Counted from the first letter of the stretch, positions 16,762 through 26,924 are shown. The stretch is DNA of 64,000 nt from an uncultured Bacteroides sp. (GCA_949289265.1 CASENE010000072.1:1-64000); one strand, 5' to 3'. The notes: generated by a model from the sequence alone, not told the origin. A program made the numbers and translations.

Positions 16762-19101
16762 TCAGTCGATGTAGAAGGTCACCGATGTGGTGTTTCCGGC
16801 CGCATCTACGGCTGTCAGCGTGTGCTTGCCGGGGGATGGCCGGAGGGAGAGACGGTGGAAATCGGTGGTCTGTCCCAAGTATTCATCGTCCAGATGCCAG
16901 AATACGGTGGTCTGCGGATGACTGTGGGCCAATTCGGCAGTGAGGAAGCCAGTGGTGCCATCCAGTTGGCGGGGAATGGTGATGCGGGCAGACGGGGTGG
17001 GATAGATGAATTGCAGGGGGCGGTGGGTATCTCCTTCGGAACCGGGCTTGAAAGGCGGAAGCGGGCGGTATTCGGGATGGTGTTGCGCGTAATACCATTC
17101 CCATACCGGAGGCAGGGTGAACCATGAGGTAGAGACGGCTGTCCCGGCATCGGCATCGCTCTCATACACCCGGTAGCTCCCGTCGGCGGTCAGGTTGACC
17201 GGATGGTGGTATGGGCATGCTTCGGTCTGCCTGCCGGCGGGCAGGATGAGAACGGTGTCTGCGTCTGGACAGAAGCGGCTGCGCAGGTGGCCGGACAAAG
17301 GACATATTTCAGCATCGACAAAGATGCCTTGGGGACGCTCGAACCAGTGAGCTGAGGCGGGCAGCAGGCTCAGCACGTCGAACAAGACCGGCCCTGCCGT
17401 GCGCGCTCCCACCAAGCCCGGCCTGCCTTCGCCGGTGGCATTTCCCACCCATACGCCCACGGCATAGCGGGGCGTTACCCCTACGGCCCAAGCGTCGCGG
17501 AAACCATAGCTGGTGCCCGTTTTCCAAGCCACGGGGCGCATGGAGGGGATGTCCCGCCAGTCAATCTCCTCGGGACGGTTGACTTCGGTCAGAGCCTCGA
17601 ACACTTGCCACACACCGCCCGGTTGAAACAGGCCTTTCGTTGCTTCCACCGCATGAGGACGGTCTTTTCTCAGCAACCGACAAGGCGTTTGGGGCAGGCG
17701 GAGCAGGCTGCGCCCCATCTGGGCATACGCCGACGTGACATCCCACAGTGTGGCTTCCGCTCCTCCTAAGATGAGCGAGAGGCCGTAGTGCGAAGCGGGT
17801 CGGTGCAGGGTGGTGAGTCCGGCTTCGCGCAAGAAGGCGTAGAACTTGGGCACACCGTATTGCCGGAGCAGATTGACGGCTGGGATGTTGAGCGAGCGCG
17901 CCAGGGCCTCGTCGGCGGGTACGGCTCCTTCGTACCGATGGTCGAAGTTCTGCGGCGTGAAGCCGTGGATGTTGACCGGGATATCGGGCAGCAGGGTGCG
18001 GGGCAGTATCAGTCCTTCCTGCAGGGCGGCGTAGTAGAGGAAGGGCTTCAGGATGCTGCCCGTGCTGCGTGGGGCGGTGATGATGTCTACCTGGTTGCCG
18101 CTGGCGCTGCCGCCATAGCCGGTGTTGCCGCAATAGGCCACGACCTGGTTGGTGCGCAGGTCTATCACCAGAATGGCCAGGTTGCGGATGTCGCTCCGGC
18201 TGAATTCCGCACTGCGCCGTTCTGCCAGTGCTTCCACCTGCATCTGCAAGGCTTTGTCCACCGTCGACACACTCCGCTGGCCGGGACGTTCCAGGCTGAG
18301 GCGGTTCACCAGATAGGGAGCAACGGAGGGCAACGGGCGGGGGGCGTCCGGCAGGGGCTCGTCCACGGCAAGGCGGTAGGACAAGGTGTCGATGTCTCCT
18401 TGTGCCAGCAATTTCCTCAAGACATGGTTGCGTTTGCGCAGCAACTCCTTCCTTCCCTTGCCGGGATGGATGGCGGAGGGGGCGTTGGGCAATACGGCCA
18501 GGGTTGCGGCTTCGGCCCAGGACAGTTCGGAAGCCGGGTGGGCAAAGTATCGCCACGCAGCGGCATCCAGTCCCACTACGTTGCCGCCGAAAGGGGCGTG
18601 CGAGGCATAGAGGGCCAGAATCTCGTCTTTCGAGCAGCGCCATTCCAGGCGGGTGGCCAGTATCATTTCTATCAGTTTCTCACTCCAGGTGCGCGGGCGG
18701 TTGCGCGACAGGCGGATGACTTGCATGGTCAGCGTGCTGCCTCCGCTTACCACCCGCCTGTCGCGCAGATTCTGCCGGGCGGCGCGGAGAATGGACAGCG
18801 GGTTGACACCGGGGTGATAGTAAAAATACTGGTCTTCAAAGGCCAGGAGGCAACGGGCGAATTTGCCGGGCACGCTGTCGCAGGGCGGGAAACGCCATTG
18901 CCCGTCCCGGGCGATGCGGGCACCTAGCAGCTCGCCGTTTCGGTCGGTCACTACGGTGGAATAGGGCACACGAAACAAGGGGCGCGGCAGGCAGCAGGCG
19001 TAAGCCACTACCAGCAGCAGGCATACGGCCAGCAACACCCATCCCTTGCGGGAAAGGCGCGGCAGGCGGAAAGTAGTGGTATGGCGGTGGGGGAGGGTCA
19101 T
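16762..19101 (-). CDS. pbpC: Penicillin-binding protein 1C
   Basis: Bifunctional peptidoglycan glycosyltransferase/transpeptidase-like protein. With the start at 19101 (MTLPHRH) it is 779 aa. A membrane anchor lies at residues 20-38; the GT51 domain follows with catalytic Glu89 in AFEDQYFYYHPG and SGGSTLTMQ; the transpeptidase-like domain has S349-I-L-K352, SLN in ARSLNIPAV and KTGTS; the C-terminal BiPBP_C domain is present. The frame is open a further 43 codons upstream, but that part is translated 22-bp repeat DNA and is rejected. Pairing with an alpha-2-macroglobulin gene upstream repeats the yfhM-pbpC arrangement known in enterobacteria, where the two act in envelope defence and repair. 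Confidence 0.92.
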   Translation of the reverse strand: MTLPHRHTTTFRLPRLSRKGWVLLAVCLLLVVAYACCLPRPLFRVPYSTVVTDRNGELLGARIARDGQWRFPPCDSVPGKFARCLLAFEDQYFYYHPGVNPLSILRAARQNLRDRRVVSGGSTLTMQVIRLSRNRPRTWSEKLIEMILATRLEWRCSKDEILALYASHAPFGGNVVGLDAAAWRYFAHPASELSWAEAATLAVLPNAPSAIHPGKGRKELLRKRNHVLRKLLAQGDIDTLSYRLAVDEPLPDAPRPLPSVAPYLVNRLSLERPGQRSVSTVDKALQMQVEALAERRSAEFSRSDIRNLAILVIDLRTNQVVAYCGNTGYGGSASGNQVDIITAPRSTGSILKPFLYYAALQEGLILPRTLLPDIPVNIHGFTPQNFDHRYEGAVPADEALARSLNIPAVNLLRQYGVPKFYAFLREAGLTTLHRPASHYGLSLILGGAEATLWDVTSAYAQMGRSLLRLPQTPCRLLRKDRPHAVEATKGLFQPGGVWQVFEALTEVNRPEEIDWRDIPSMRPVAWKTGTSYGFRDAWAVGVTPRYAVGVWVGNATGEGRPGLVGARTAGPVLFDVLSLLPASAHWFERPQGIFVDAEICPLSGHLRSRFCPDADTVLILPAGRQTEACPYHHPVNLTADGSYRVYESDADAGTAVSTSWFTLPPVWEWYYAQHHPEYRPLPPFKPGSEGDTHRPLQFIYPTPSARITIPRQLDGTTGFLTAELAHSHPQTTVFWHLDDEYLGQTTDFHRLSLRPSPGKHTLTAVDAAGNTTSVTFYID

Positions 19102-19130
19102 TGTTTCTGTGTGTTGGATGATAGGATGCT

Positions 19131-19245
19131 GCCAAACGGCTTGTCTTTCAGCGTTTAGTGGGAGTACTATGCCAGGTTGCCGGGATAGTATTTCCAGATT
19201 GCTGGCACAGTACTTCCCGGTCGCTGGCATAGTACTCCCCGGTCG
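19131..19245 (+). repeat. 22-bp tandem repeat array B (dispersed family)
   Basis: The leader CCAAACGGCTTGTCTTTCAG (19132-19151) and GCGTTTAG lead into four 22-bp units (19158-19179, 19180-19201, 19202-19223, 19224-19245). The last two units differ at only two positions. The array fills the 187-nt gap between the alpha-2-macroglobulin stop and the pbpC start, with its leader end 30 nt from pbpC, so it is probably transcribed within the operon in antisense orientation to the reading used here. Confidence 0.8.
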
Positions 19246-19288
19246 GGAGATGTTTATGGCCGTTCGGGCAGGCTTCTGCAGGCAGATG

Positions 19289-22200
19289 CTACGGCGCTGT
19301 CACCGTCGTCTTTCCGGTGCGGGTGCGTGCCTGGACGGCAGTGTTGTACATCGCTTCGCATTGCACGGCGGGCAGGATGAAGCTGCCGGCATAGGTGGCT
19401 TGCAGGCGGATGGCGAATTGCTTGCTTTCGCCCCGCTTCAGGTCGAAGTACGTCAGCACGCGGTCGTCGCGCACGTCGCGGTAAGCGTAGGTTGCTGAGG
19501 TCGGCGAGTGGCTGTCTGATGCTTCGTTGAACACTTCCCAACCCGAGGGCAGGATGTGCGTCAACGCCAGGTGGCTTAGGTCGGACGTCCCGGTGTTGAC
19601 GATGGTGACCACGGCCTTGAAGTCCGTGCCTTGCGGGATGTGGTCGGTAGGCAAGGTCTTGCCGGACAAATCCGTGTAGGCCACGGTTAGTTTCAATCCT
19701 TCGGATAAAGCCGGCTGACGGTCTTCGGTGGGTTGCAGGCGGGTGACAAGGTCAACGCACAGGACGCCTTCGCTCTTGTTTCTTACGCGGACGGTTCCCC
19801 GGGCGTTTGCCGGCAGGGCGTGCGTCTGCAGGGCTTGGGCGGACACGGTTTCCGGTTGCTCTTTCCCGTTCAGCGTCCAGGTGTAATGCAACGAGCCGGA
19901 CACTTCTTTCGCCAGCCGTCCCATGGCCATCAAGGCAAAGGCGGTGGACTGGGTGCTGAAGACGGTTTCGGCATTCAGGGCGTCGGCCACGCGGCGTGCC
20001 TGGCGGAGGGCTTCGTCGGTGCGGTGCATCAGCACCAACGTCTCCAAGGCCATTGCTTCTTCCAGCAGGGGCGAGCTGTATATAAAGGTAGGCGGCTGTT
20101 GGGAGTCCGTTGCAGGCACGTTGAAGGTCAGTTCGCCTGCCGCTTCTGCCTTACCTGTCAGGGCATAGGCTGCCGCCAGCCTCCAGCGGGCCTGTGCGGG
20201 CAGGTCGGTTTGTTCCTTCAGGCGGTTCATGGCTCCCGCTTCGGGCACTCCCGCCAAGGCGAGCGTGTAGAGTCGGAAGGCCTGCTGCAGGGCGGCCGAA
20301 GTCCGTAGAGAGGGGGTGGCATAGTCGGCCGAGCGCCAATTCTGTGCGGCGGCCCGCTGGAACCGTTTCCATTTCTCCGTCACGCTTTCGTTGACGGCAT
20401 AGCCTTTTTCTATTGCCTGGGTGAGGAACATGCCGGCGTAGGAGGTGACCCATTCATCGGCCACGGCTTGTCCGGGCCAATAGGCAAAGCCACCGTTGGG
20501 CAATTGCCGGGCATAGAGTTGGCGGATGCTTTCTTGCACTTGGGCTTTGAGGCGGCTTTCTTCTTCGCGGGGCAGAGCCTCGAATGCGTTGAGGAAGAGC
20601 AGGGGCAAAGCCTTCGAGGTGATTTGTTCCGTACACAAGTGGTCGTAGCGATAGAGAAAGTCGGTGCGTCGGCTCAGATCGGGCGAGGGGATGCGCGAGG
20701 CTTCCAGTCGCACTTCGGCGTTTTCGCCCGTCGGGTCATACGTCAGTTCTGCTTCCTTGCCCGGCTCTATCCAGCGGGTTTCGCGCAGGGTGACGGTCGG
20801 ATTGGGATTGCGCACGTCTATCTCAATCTTTTCCTTAGCTTGGTGGTTGCCTCCCGTGGCGGTGAAGTGGATGACGGCTTTGCCTGTTTGCTTGCCGGTG
20901 TGCAGGCGGAACGTCGCCAGCTGGTCTCCCGGTTGGTCGAAGCGGATGGACTGTTGCGAAGAGCCGTCGATGGCAATTCCTGCTCCCTCTGCGCGGATGG
21001 TTACGTTGACGTTCTTCACTCCCTGCTCCATGGCAAAGACATTGACCGGCACGTTGATTTCTTCGGCGGTGGAGAGCACGCGGGGCAGGGTGGGCAGCAA
21101 CATTAGCGGGGTGCGCACGGGCACGGTCTTTTCGGCATTCCCATAACTTCCTTCCTGTCCGGCCACAACCATGACGCGCACCGAGCCTACATACTGGGGC
21201 AGGCTCAACGTGTGCGTCTGCTTCTTTCCGCCGGACAGGTAGAAAGGACCGATGAACTCCACCACAGGCTTGAAACGGTTCGCCTTGGCATCGGCAGGCT
21301 TCAGCATCTCGTCGCCTCCCGTTGCGAAGATGGCGGCATACCGCCCGGCAAAGGCTCCTAACACTTGGTCGTACATGTCCCACGTGGTGATGCCCAAGGC
21401 TTCGCGCGCATAAAACTCGTTCCAGGGGTTGGGCGTCCGGAAGTTGGTCAAGTCCAGCAGCCCTTCGTCCACCAAAGCCAGCGTGTAGGTCATGGGGCGC
21501 CCTCGCTTTTCGCTGACGCGGATGCTGAACGGCGTTTCCGGACGCAGGGCTTCGGGCATTTCTATTTGGGGCTCCAGCTTGGTCTGCGGGTCGGTCACCG
21601 GTACAGGCATGACGCCATACATGCGGATGGGCAGGTCGTTCACTGTCTGTGCATGGGGTTGGAGCAAGGTGATGTGCAAGTAGACGTTGGGAGCCATGTC
21701 CGGGGTGATGCGGAAGGTGTACTTCGTGTCCTCCTTGTCGCTCACTTGGATCCATTCGCGCCTAAGCACTGTCGAACCGTTTTCGATAGCCACCAACGCT
21801 CTTCCGCCTGCCGAGGCCGGAATGAAGGCTGTGGCCACGTCGCCGGGACGATACGACTTCTTGTCTAAAGAGAACGTCAGCATCTTCAGGTGACTGGGGT
21901 CGGTCTTGTCTGAGCGTCCACGCCAGGTCGGCCAGTCAATATAGACAGTGCCGCCCGTGGCATGTCCGCTATCCAGGTCTTTCACATACACCAGATAGCG
22001 TCCCCATTCGGGATAATTCACACGGAAGCTGAAGCTGGCCTTTCCGCCCCTTGTCTGGAGATGTCCGCTGGCTACGGGCGTGATGGAACTGTTGTTGACG
22101 TAAGTGCCGAATGATTCCTGGCGGTCTTCCCACCACCAGCTCCAGTCAATGCGGTAAATCTTATACTCCAGATTGGCGCGGTCTACCGGCTTTCCTTCGG

Positions 22201-24877
22201 CATTCAGCGTGACAACGTCAAAACGGTGTTCCTTGTCTGTCTCCATGCACCGGTCTTCCGGTTGGTTCAGGTCGATGCCTACGTAGGAAGTGAAAGGTGA
22301 GAAGGGAAGGGTTTGCGTGTAGATGCTGGCATCTCCGCCCGGCTCGAATACTCGGGTGGTGAGGGTGGCGTTCAGCATGCCGGGCGCTTGGGAGGCATCG
22401 GGCAATTTCAAGGCGAAAGACGCTTTCCCGTTGGTATCCAGTCTCCCGTCGAATACATCCATCTTTTGCGTGGTAAACTCCGTTGCCGGGTTGTTGAAGG
22501 TGTATCGTTCGTAATGGGCAAATTGTGTATTTACCTTCGACAACGCCATCTCTATCTTGGCTTTTAGGCCGGAAGCCGTGGCCCCCGTCAGCCATGCGGA
22601 GGTGAGGGTAGCGGTCTCTTGCTTTCTTGAGGCTTGCAAGAGCTGGGTCGGCAACTGTATCCGGATCTTCAGTCGGTTGGGTTTAACGGACTCTATGCGC
22701 AGGCTCTTGTGGAAAGTGCTGCCACCCACCTTGACGTAGGCATTCCATGCTCCGGTAGGGTCGTCTGTTTGCGTGGGGACGTGGAAGATATGGAAGCCGT
22801 TGAGTCCTTGGGTGGAGATGTGTTTGCTGTGGAATTGTCCGCGCGGGTTATACAGTTCCAATGTCACCGGATGATTGTCCGGTATGCGTCTTGCCTGGTC
22901 TTCCAGGATGAAGGAGAGGTGCAGGGTATCTCCCGGTCTCCATACGCCTCTTTCTCCATAGATAAATCCTTTAAGTCCTTTTTCTATCTTTCTGCCTCCG
23001 GTGTCGAAGCGGCTGGTGGATTGGTCTTCGCCCGGCACTACCCGCAGATAAGCCTTTTGCTTCCCGTCTCGGGCACATACGATGAAGGGTACGCCCTGCG
23101 GGGTGATTTCGGCAAAACCATCTCCGTCGGTGCGTCCCGTGCCGATGACTTGCAATTGGAAGTTGTAGACCGTGATTTCTGCTCCTGCCACAGGGCTGGT
23201 GCTGAGAATGTTGTTAACCGTTACCCAGAGTTTGTGCAGGGAATTGCTTTTCACAAGCAAGCCCAGGTTGGAGGCAAAGACGTTGCAGGAAGCCACCAGG
23301 TCGGCATTCATATAATAAGAAGGATGGCACGGGTTCTCCCGTTCTTTCCAATCATAGAGCTTCCAGTCATATTCCACACCTCCGTTGTAGTAGAAATAGC
23401 TTTGCGGGGTGTCCCATTCGTCGGCTTCAGCCTCTGTCAATTTGTTTCCGCCTACGGCATTTAAGGGTTGGTCTGCGGGAGAGGCTGCAGCAAACGAGGG
23501 ACGAGGCGATTCTCCTCCGCAAGGATAAGCAGAATATTCTTGTCGGAAAGAAAGGTATATGCGGTAGATGGCACCGGGTTCTTGCCGGATCAGTCCGCTC
23601 AGGTCGATGGAATAATCGTTCCATTGGTGGATGTCTTTGGAGGCGTCCCGGTTCAGAGGAAGCGTTTCCTTATACACCAGCCTGCCTGCCCGGCGCAATT
23701 CGTTGGACGATTCCCAAGTATTGGTTTGCAGGAAGGTCAGGATATTGTTCTCGAAGATGCGAACCACACTTAGGTCCACCGCATAAAGGTTTACTGCCCG
23801 GAACGGAATGACCAGATTCTTGGAATCGGGCAGAATGGCGGCATCCGTCAGGAGTTTCACTTGGGGCTTGAGGTTTTGTGGGCCGAAAGAGAGCGAGTGC
23901 GAGGTGCCCAATGCCTGGCCTTTGCTGTCTTTTATCCCTTCGTGCAACTGTAAGGTCAGGTTGCCGTTGGCTTGCAGGGAAATGCTTTCGTCGAAGTAGG
24001 CATATACTTTGTTGTCCTTTATCTGAAAGACTGCTGTGGGCGCCTCCTTGATTTCTATCAGGCCTTTCAAGTCTTGGGTGGTAGATAGAGGGGCAGAGAA
24101 GACAATCTCCAATCCATTCTCCGGCCGGGTGATTCGCCGGGCAGCGAGATAGCGGAATGCGTCTTTGGCAGGGATGGTCACATCAATGGTTTGTTGTTGA
24201 CTTATGCCTGCAGCTTTGCCATTGGCTTTAATCAGGAGAGTATAGTCTTCGGATTTTCGGGGAATGCTGTCCAGGGCAAAGGCATAGCAGGAGGGACTGT
24301 CGGTGGATGAAAGACGGATGGAGAGCGGATGGCCATCCTTGTCCGTAGCCGTAAGCATCTGTTTCACTTCTGCCTGTTCTATGGCATCGCTGAACCGTAT
24401 TTCTCCTTTTATGGATGCGTATCCGGGCTGTGCGTCGGTTAGGGTCAGGGCCTCGGTGTACATCGCAAAGTTGCGTTCCTGCACGCGGAAGGAGAACTTA
24501 AATTCTTCCAACCCTTCTTTCACCTGCACGAAGTCGCCCAAGCGGAAAACGCCCACATAGAGCTCTCCCGGTTGCAGTTCGCCGGCATCGGGCACGAACT
24601 CGATGGTGTTGTTGTTGAGCCAATGCGCCTTCCCCTTGAGCGAGGGAGAGAAACTGAACGGATTTTCCTTCAGGTCGTTCAGGTCTACCATCGGCAGGTC
24701 TTGGGTCAGTTCGATGCGGACGGTGGCTTGCCGGGAGATGACTCCTCCGGTGTAGGCACTGATGTAGGGCGCAAACTCGGCAGAGGGGGTAATGTCTTTG
24801 CGCTGACCGGTGCAGGCGGACAGCCAAACGACGGCCAACAGGCAGACGAGCCATGGGAGGACGGTGTTTCGTTTCAT
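19289..24877 (-). CDS. Bacterial alpha-2-macroglobulin, thioester-type lipoprotein
   Basis: Large (1863 aa) periplasmic protease trap of the YfhM/MagD type. The start at 24877 (MKRNTVLPWL) gives a signal peptide with lipobox LSAC; an open frame upstream of it overlaps the preceding gene and lacks a signal. The order fits bacterial A2M: N-terminal MG domains, a bait region in the middle, the MG10-type segment, then the thioester motif C-T-E-Q (Cys about residue 1415, codons at 20621-20638) in a helical TED domain, and a C-terminal receptor-like domain. Host or competitor proteases cleaving the bait would be covalently captured. It is followed by pbpC, the partner seen in many Gram-negative genomes. 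Confidence 0.92.
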   Translation of the reverse strand: MKRNTVLPWLVCLLAVVWLSACTGQRKDITPSAEFAPYISAYTGGVISRQATVRIELTQDLPMVDLNDLKENPFSFSPSLKGKAHWLNNNTIEFVPDAGELQPGELYVGVFRLGDFVQVKEGLEEFKFSFRVQERNFAMYTEALTLTDAQPGYASIKGEIRFSDAIEQAEVKQMLTATDKDGHPLSIRLSSTDSPSCYAFALDSIPRKSEDYTLLIKANGKAAGISQQQTIDVTIPAKDAFRYLAARRITRPENGLEIVFSAPLSTTQDLKGLIEIKEAPTAVFQIKDNKVYAYFDESISLQANGNLTLQLHEGIKDSKGQALGTSHSLSFGPQNLKPQVKLLTDAAILPDSKNLVIPFRAVNLYAVDLSVVRIFENNILTFLQTNTWESSNELRRAGRLVYKETLPLNRDASKDIHQWNDYSIDLSGLIRQEPGAIYRIYLSFRQEYSAYPCGGESPRPSFAAASPADQPLNAVGGNKLTEAEADEWDTPQSYFYYNGGVEYDWKLYDWKERENPCHPSYYMNADLVASCNVFASNLGLLVKSNSLHKLWVTVNNILSTSPVAGAEITVYNFQLQVIGTGRTDGDGFAEITPQGVPFIVCARDGKQKAYLRVVPGEDQSTSRFDTGGRKIEKGLKGFIYGERGVWRPGDTLHLSFILEDQARRIPDNHPVTLELYNPRGQFHSKHISTQGLNGFHIFHVPTQTDDPTGAWNAYVKVGGSTFHKSLRIESVKPNRLKIRIQLPTQLLQASRKQETATLTSAWLTGATASGLKAKIEMALSKVNTQFAHYERYTFNNPATEFTTQKMDVFDGRLDTNGKASFALKLPDASQAPGMLNATLTTRVFEPGGDASIYTQTLPFSPFTSYVGIDLNQPEDRCMETDKEHRFDVVTLNAEGKPVDRANLEYKIYRIDWSWWWEDRQESFGTYVNNSSITPVASGHLQTRGGKASFSFRVNYPEWGRYLVYVKDLDSGHATGGTVYIDWPTWRGRSDKTDPSHLKMLTFSLDKKSYRPGDVATAFIPASAGGRALVAIENGSTVLRREWIQVSDKEDTKYTFRITPDMAPNVYLHITLLQPHAQTVNDLPIRMYGVMPVPVTDPQTKLEPQIEMPEALRPETPFSIRVSEKRGRPMTYTLALVDEGLLDLTNFRTPNPWNEFYAREALGITTWDMYDQVLGAFAGRYAAIFATGGDEMLKPADAKANRFKPVVEFIGPFYLSGGKKQTHTLSLPQYVGSVRVMVVAGQEGSYGNAEKTVPVRTPLMLLPTLPRVLSTAEEINVPVNVFAMEQGVKNVNVTIRAEGAGIAIDGSSQQSIRFDQPGDQLATFRLHTGKQTGKAVIHFTATGGNHQAKEKIEIDVRNPNPTVTLRETRWIEPGKEAELTYDPTGENAEVRLEASRIPSPDLSRRTDFLYRYDHLCTEQITSKALPLLFLNAFEALPREEESRLKAQVQESIRQLYARQLPNGGFAYWPGQAVADEWVTSYAGMFLTQAIEKGYAVNESVTEKWKRFQRAAAQNWRSADYATPSLRTSAALQQAFRLYTLALAGVPEAGAMNRLKEQTDLPAQARWRLAAAYALTGKAEAAGELTFNVPATDSQQPPTFIYSSPLLEEAMALETLVLMHRTDEALRQARRVADALNAETVFSTQSTAFALMAMGRLAKEVSGSLHYTWTLNGKEQPETVSAQALQTHALPANARGTVRVRNKSEGVLCVDLVTRLQPTEDRQPALSEGLKLTVAYTDLSGKTLPTDHIPQGTDFKAVVTIVNTGTSDLSHLALTHILPSGWEVFNEASDSHSPTSATYAYRDVRDDRVLTYFDLKRGESKQFAIRLQATYAGSFILPAVQCEAMYNTAVQARTRTGKTTVTAP

Positions 24878-24926
24878 ATTATCCAAAGCGGTTTTTTCAA
24901 CGGACGACGGCTCGTCCGTCAAGGGT

Positions 24927-25730
24927 TTAATAATCCAAGGTAAAGGCGTCCGCGTCTTTCCAGGCGGGGAATTTTTCCCGGAACCGTTGCAAGGCGTCTG
25001 CGTCCAGCGTGGTCGTGATGAGAGCTTCTGCATCGTCGGGAGCGGAGGCCAGCCGTTTTCCTTGGGGCGAATAGACGACACTTCCGCCGTTGTGGGCGGT
25101 GCCGTGGAAGTCTTTCCCAATACGATTAACACCGCAGACGTATGAAATGTTCTCGATGGCGCGCGCTTGCAGCAGAATATCCCATACGTTTCGCCGGGAA
25201 GCGGGCCAGTTGGCCACGTAAATCAGCAGGTCGTATTCGTTATTCCGGTTGCGGCTCCACACGGGGAACCGTAAGTCGTAACACACTAGCAGAAGGATGT
25301 TCCATCCGCGGTAACGGATGAGCGGGCGGTCGTGTCCGGGGGCATAGCAATCGGCCTCGCCTCCCATGCGGAACAGGTGTCGTTTGTCGTAATAGCAGGC
25401 GTCGCCTTCGGGAGTAAGGAAAAAGGCTCGGTTGTGATAGCGGGGTGGGAGAGAGGTGTCGTCGGGAGCAGCTTCTGCGACGTAGCTTCCCGCCAGGGCT
25501 ATGTTCAGTTCGGAGGCCCAGCGTCGGAGGGTGCTCATGGTTTCTCCTTCCACCGGTTCGGCCAGGGAGGCCGGGTTCATGCTGAAGCCGGTGGAGAACA
25601 TTTCGGGCAAGATAACAATCTCCGTCGTGCCGCGGGCAGTTTCCAGCCTTTCGCGGAGGCGACGGAGATTCTCGTGCTTGTCTTCCCAAACCAGGTCTGT
25701 CTGCAACAGACTGATGCGTAGAGGGGTCAT
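24927..25730 (-). CDS. Omega-amidase/nitrilase-superfamily hydrolase, YafV type
   Basis: Carbon-nitrogen hydrolase likely to deaminate alpha-ketoglutaramate or a related omega-amide. The catalytic triad of the nitrilase superfamily is visible: Glu43 (LPEMFSTGFS), Lys116 (YYDKRHLF) and Cys150 (LLVCYDLRFP). The MFSTGFSM and CYDLRFPVW segments are the form typical of the YafV/omega-amidase branch. 267 aa, cytosolic, complete. The start overlaps the end of the acyltransferase gene by 4 bp; the A2M gene starts 49 nt after its stop. The functional tie to its envelope neighbours is not obvious. Confidence 0.9.
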   Translation of the reverse strand: MTPLRISLLQTDLVWEDKHENLRRLRERLETARGTTEIVILPEMFSTGFSMNPASLAEPVEGETMSTLRRWASELNIALAGSYVAEAAPDDTSLPPRYHNRAFFLTPEGDACYYDKRHLFRMGGEADCYAPGHDRPLIRYRGWNILLLVCYDLRFPVWSRNRNNEYDLLIYVANWPASRRNVWDILLQARAIENISYVCGVNRIGKDFHGTAHNGGSVVYSPQGKRLASAPDDAEALITTTLDADALQRFREKFPAWKDADAFTLDY

Positions 25731-26272
25731 ATGGCAAAGTTTTCGGGCTTCTTACCTCTGAATTGCGTGAAATATTGTTTGATTTCGTGCATGTCTTGCT
25801 CGAAGTTGCCGCTGGGCACAATGCTGCGCGTGCAGGCAATTGTCTTGCTGGGATAGTCTATGCCAATCAGCAGGATGGGTACTTGGGCCTTGAGGGCAAT
25901 GTAGTAGAACCCCTTTTTCCAGTCGGGATTGGCCTTGCGGGTGGCTTCGGGCGTGATGGCCAGGTGGAGAAAGCGGCTTTTGCGGAAACGCTCGGCCATC
26001 TGGTCGGTCAGCGAAGCCTTGCGCGAGCGGTCTACGGGAATGCCTCCCATGGCCTTGAACAACGGGCCTAACGGGAAGAAAAACCATTCTTTCTTCATCA
26101 GGAAGTTGACCTTGCGGCCGAGGCCTCCGTAGAACAACTTGCCAAAGAATAAGTCCCAATTGGACGTGTGAGGCGCCGCGCAGACCACGCATTTGTCGCA
26201 TACGGGCACTTCCATGCGGGTCTTCCAGCCCAGCAGGCGGTGGAAGACCCAGCTATAGATGCTGTGTCTCAT
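25727..26272 (-). CDS. PlsC-like glycerol-phosphate/lipid acyltransferase
   Basis: Short (181 aa) acyltransferase of the 1-acyl-glycerol-3-phosphate acyltransferase superfamily. The catalytic HX4D is His35-Asp40 in PHTSNWDLFF. The second motif GGIPVDRSR and a PEATRK variant of the usual PEGTR follow. No clear membrane segment beyond a hydrophobic patch. It probably moves an acyl chain to a lysophospholipid or another lipid; the exact acceptor is unknown. It sits in the middle of a five-gene minus-strand run, 9 nt after the upstream hypothetical and overlapping the omega-amidase gene by ATGA. Confidence 0.85.
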   Translation of the reverse strand: MRHSIYSWVFHRLLGWKTRMEVPVCDKCVVCAAPHTSNWDLFFGKLFYGGLGRKVNFLMKKEWFFFPLGPLFKAMGGIPVDRSRKASLTDQMAERFRKSRFLHLAITPEATRKANPDWKKGFYYIALKAQVPILLIGIDYPSKTIACTRSIVPSGNFEQDMHEIKQYFTQFRGKKPENFAI

Positions 26273-26281
26273 TCCTATGGT

Positions 26282-26551
26282 TTATTTCAGCTGGCCCATG
26301 GCTTCCAGGATGCCGTCCACCTTGGCGTTGAAGTCTTCGTGCAGTTTCTTGTAGAAGCCCTTCACGTTGCCCGGTTCAGTGTGGCTGATGCGGCTGACGA
26401 AGTCGTCCTGCAGGTTGAGGATGTCCGTCATAATCTGGTCTGTCTTGGCTTGTTCTGCTTCCGGCAGGGTCAGGCGTATGTAGACGCATTCCGTGAACAA
26501 GTCGCCGATGATATAGTTGATGCTTTTCTTCAGAATTCTTCTTTTAGCCAT
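26282..26551 (-). CDS. Conserved small hypothetical protein
   Basis: 89 aa, starting MAKRRILKKSINYIIGDLF. No catalytic motif is recognised. The sequence looks all-helical with amphipathic heptads (LTLPEAEQAKTDQIMTDILNLQDDFVSRI) and no signal peptide. It ends 9 nt before the acyltransferase start and is the first gene of the presumed five-gene operon. A TACCTTTA sequence at 26601-26594 on the minus strand is a near-match to the -7 box. I do not recognise the family with certainty; similar short proteins are common in Bacteroidales. Confidence 0.7.
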   Translation of the reverse strand: MAKRRILKKSINYIIGDLFTECVYIRLTLPEAEQAKTDQIMTDILNLQDDFVSRISHTEPGNVKGFYKKLHEDFNAKVDGILEAMGQLK

Positions 26552-26924
26552 AATCTTTTCAATGTTTTAGGGTGAATAAATGAATTTGCTGGGTAAAGGT
26601 AGTGCTTTTTTCTTTTCCCCGGCTTTCGGCAGGACGTTTTTTTTGATTCTTTGGCCTTCTTTGCGGGCTTTTGCATTCTGTCTGGTTTGACGTTTTGCCG
26701 ACATATACAGGCTCTAAGTTGGCTAAATGTTCGATATGGAAAGAATTTGCTGGCAATGCTGTCTTTCAAAATCCGCTAAACAGTCGGCGCAATCTGGTAA
26801 TGGATGGATGAGTATGCGTTGCTTAAGCTTTTGTTGCATGCATATGCGGATGAATATGCAGAAAGCTTGGTCTGTCGCCTCTTTTTGTTTCATCCGGATC
26901 CGGTTTTTCCTTAAATCGGAGTGA

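Noticed and set aside
19102-19230. N-terminal extension of PBP1C
   Set aside because: The open frame runs through 22-bp tandem repeats and a leader shared with non-coding sites; the start at 19101 gives a normal N terminus with a membrane anchor.
24878-25132. N-terminal extension of the alpha-2-macroglobulin
   Set aside because: It overlaps the omega-amidase gene in another frame and precedes a proper lipoprotein signal peptide starting at 24877.
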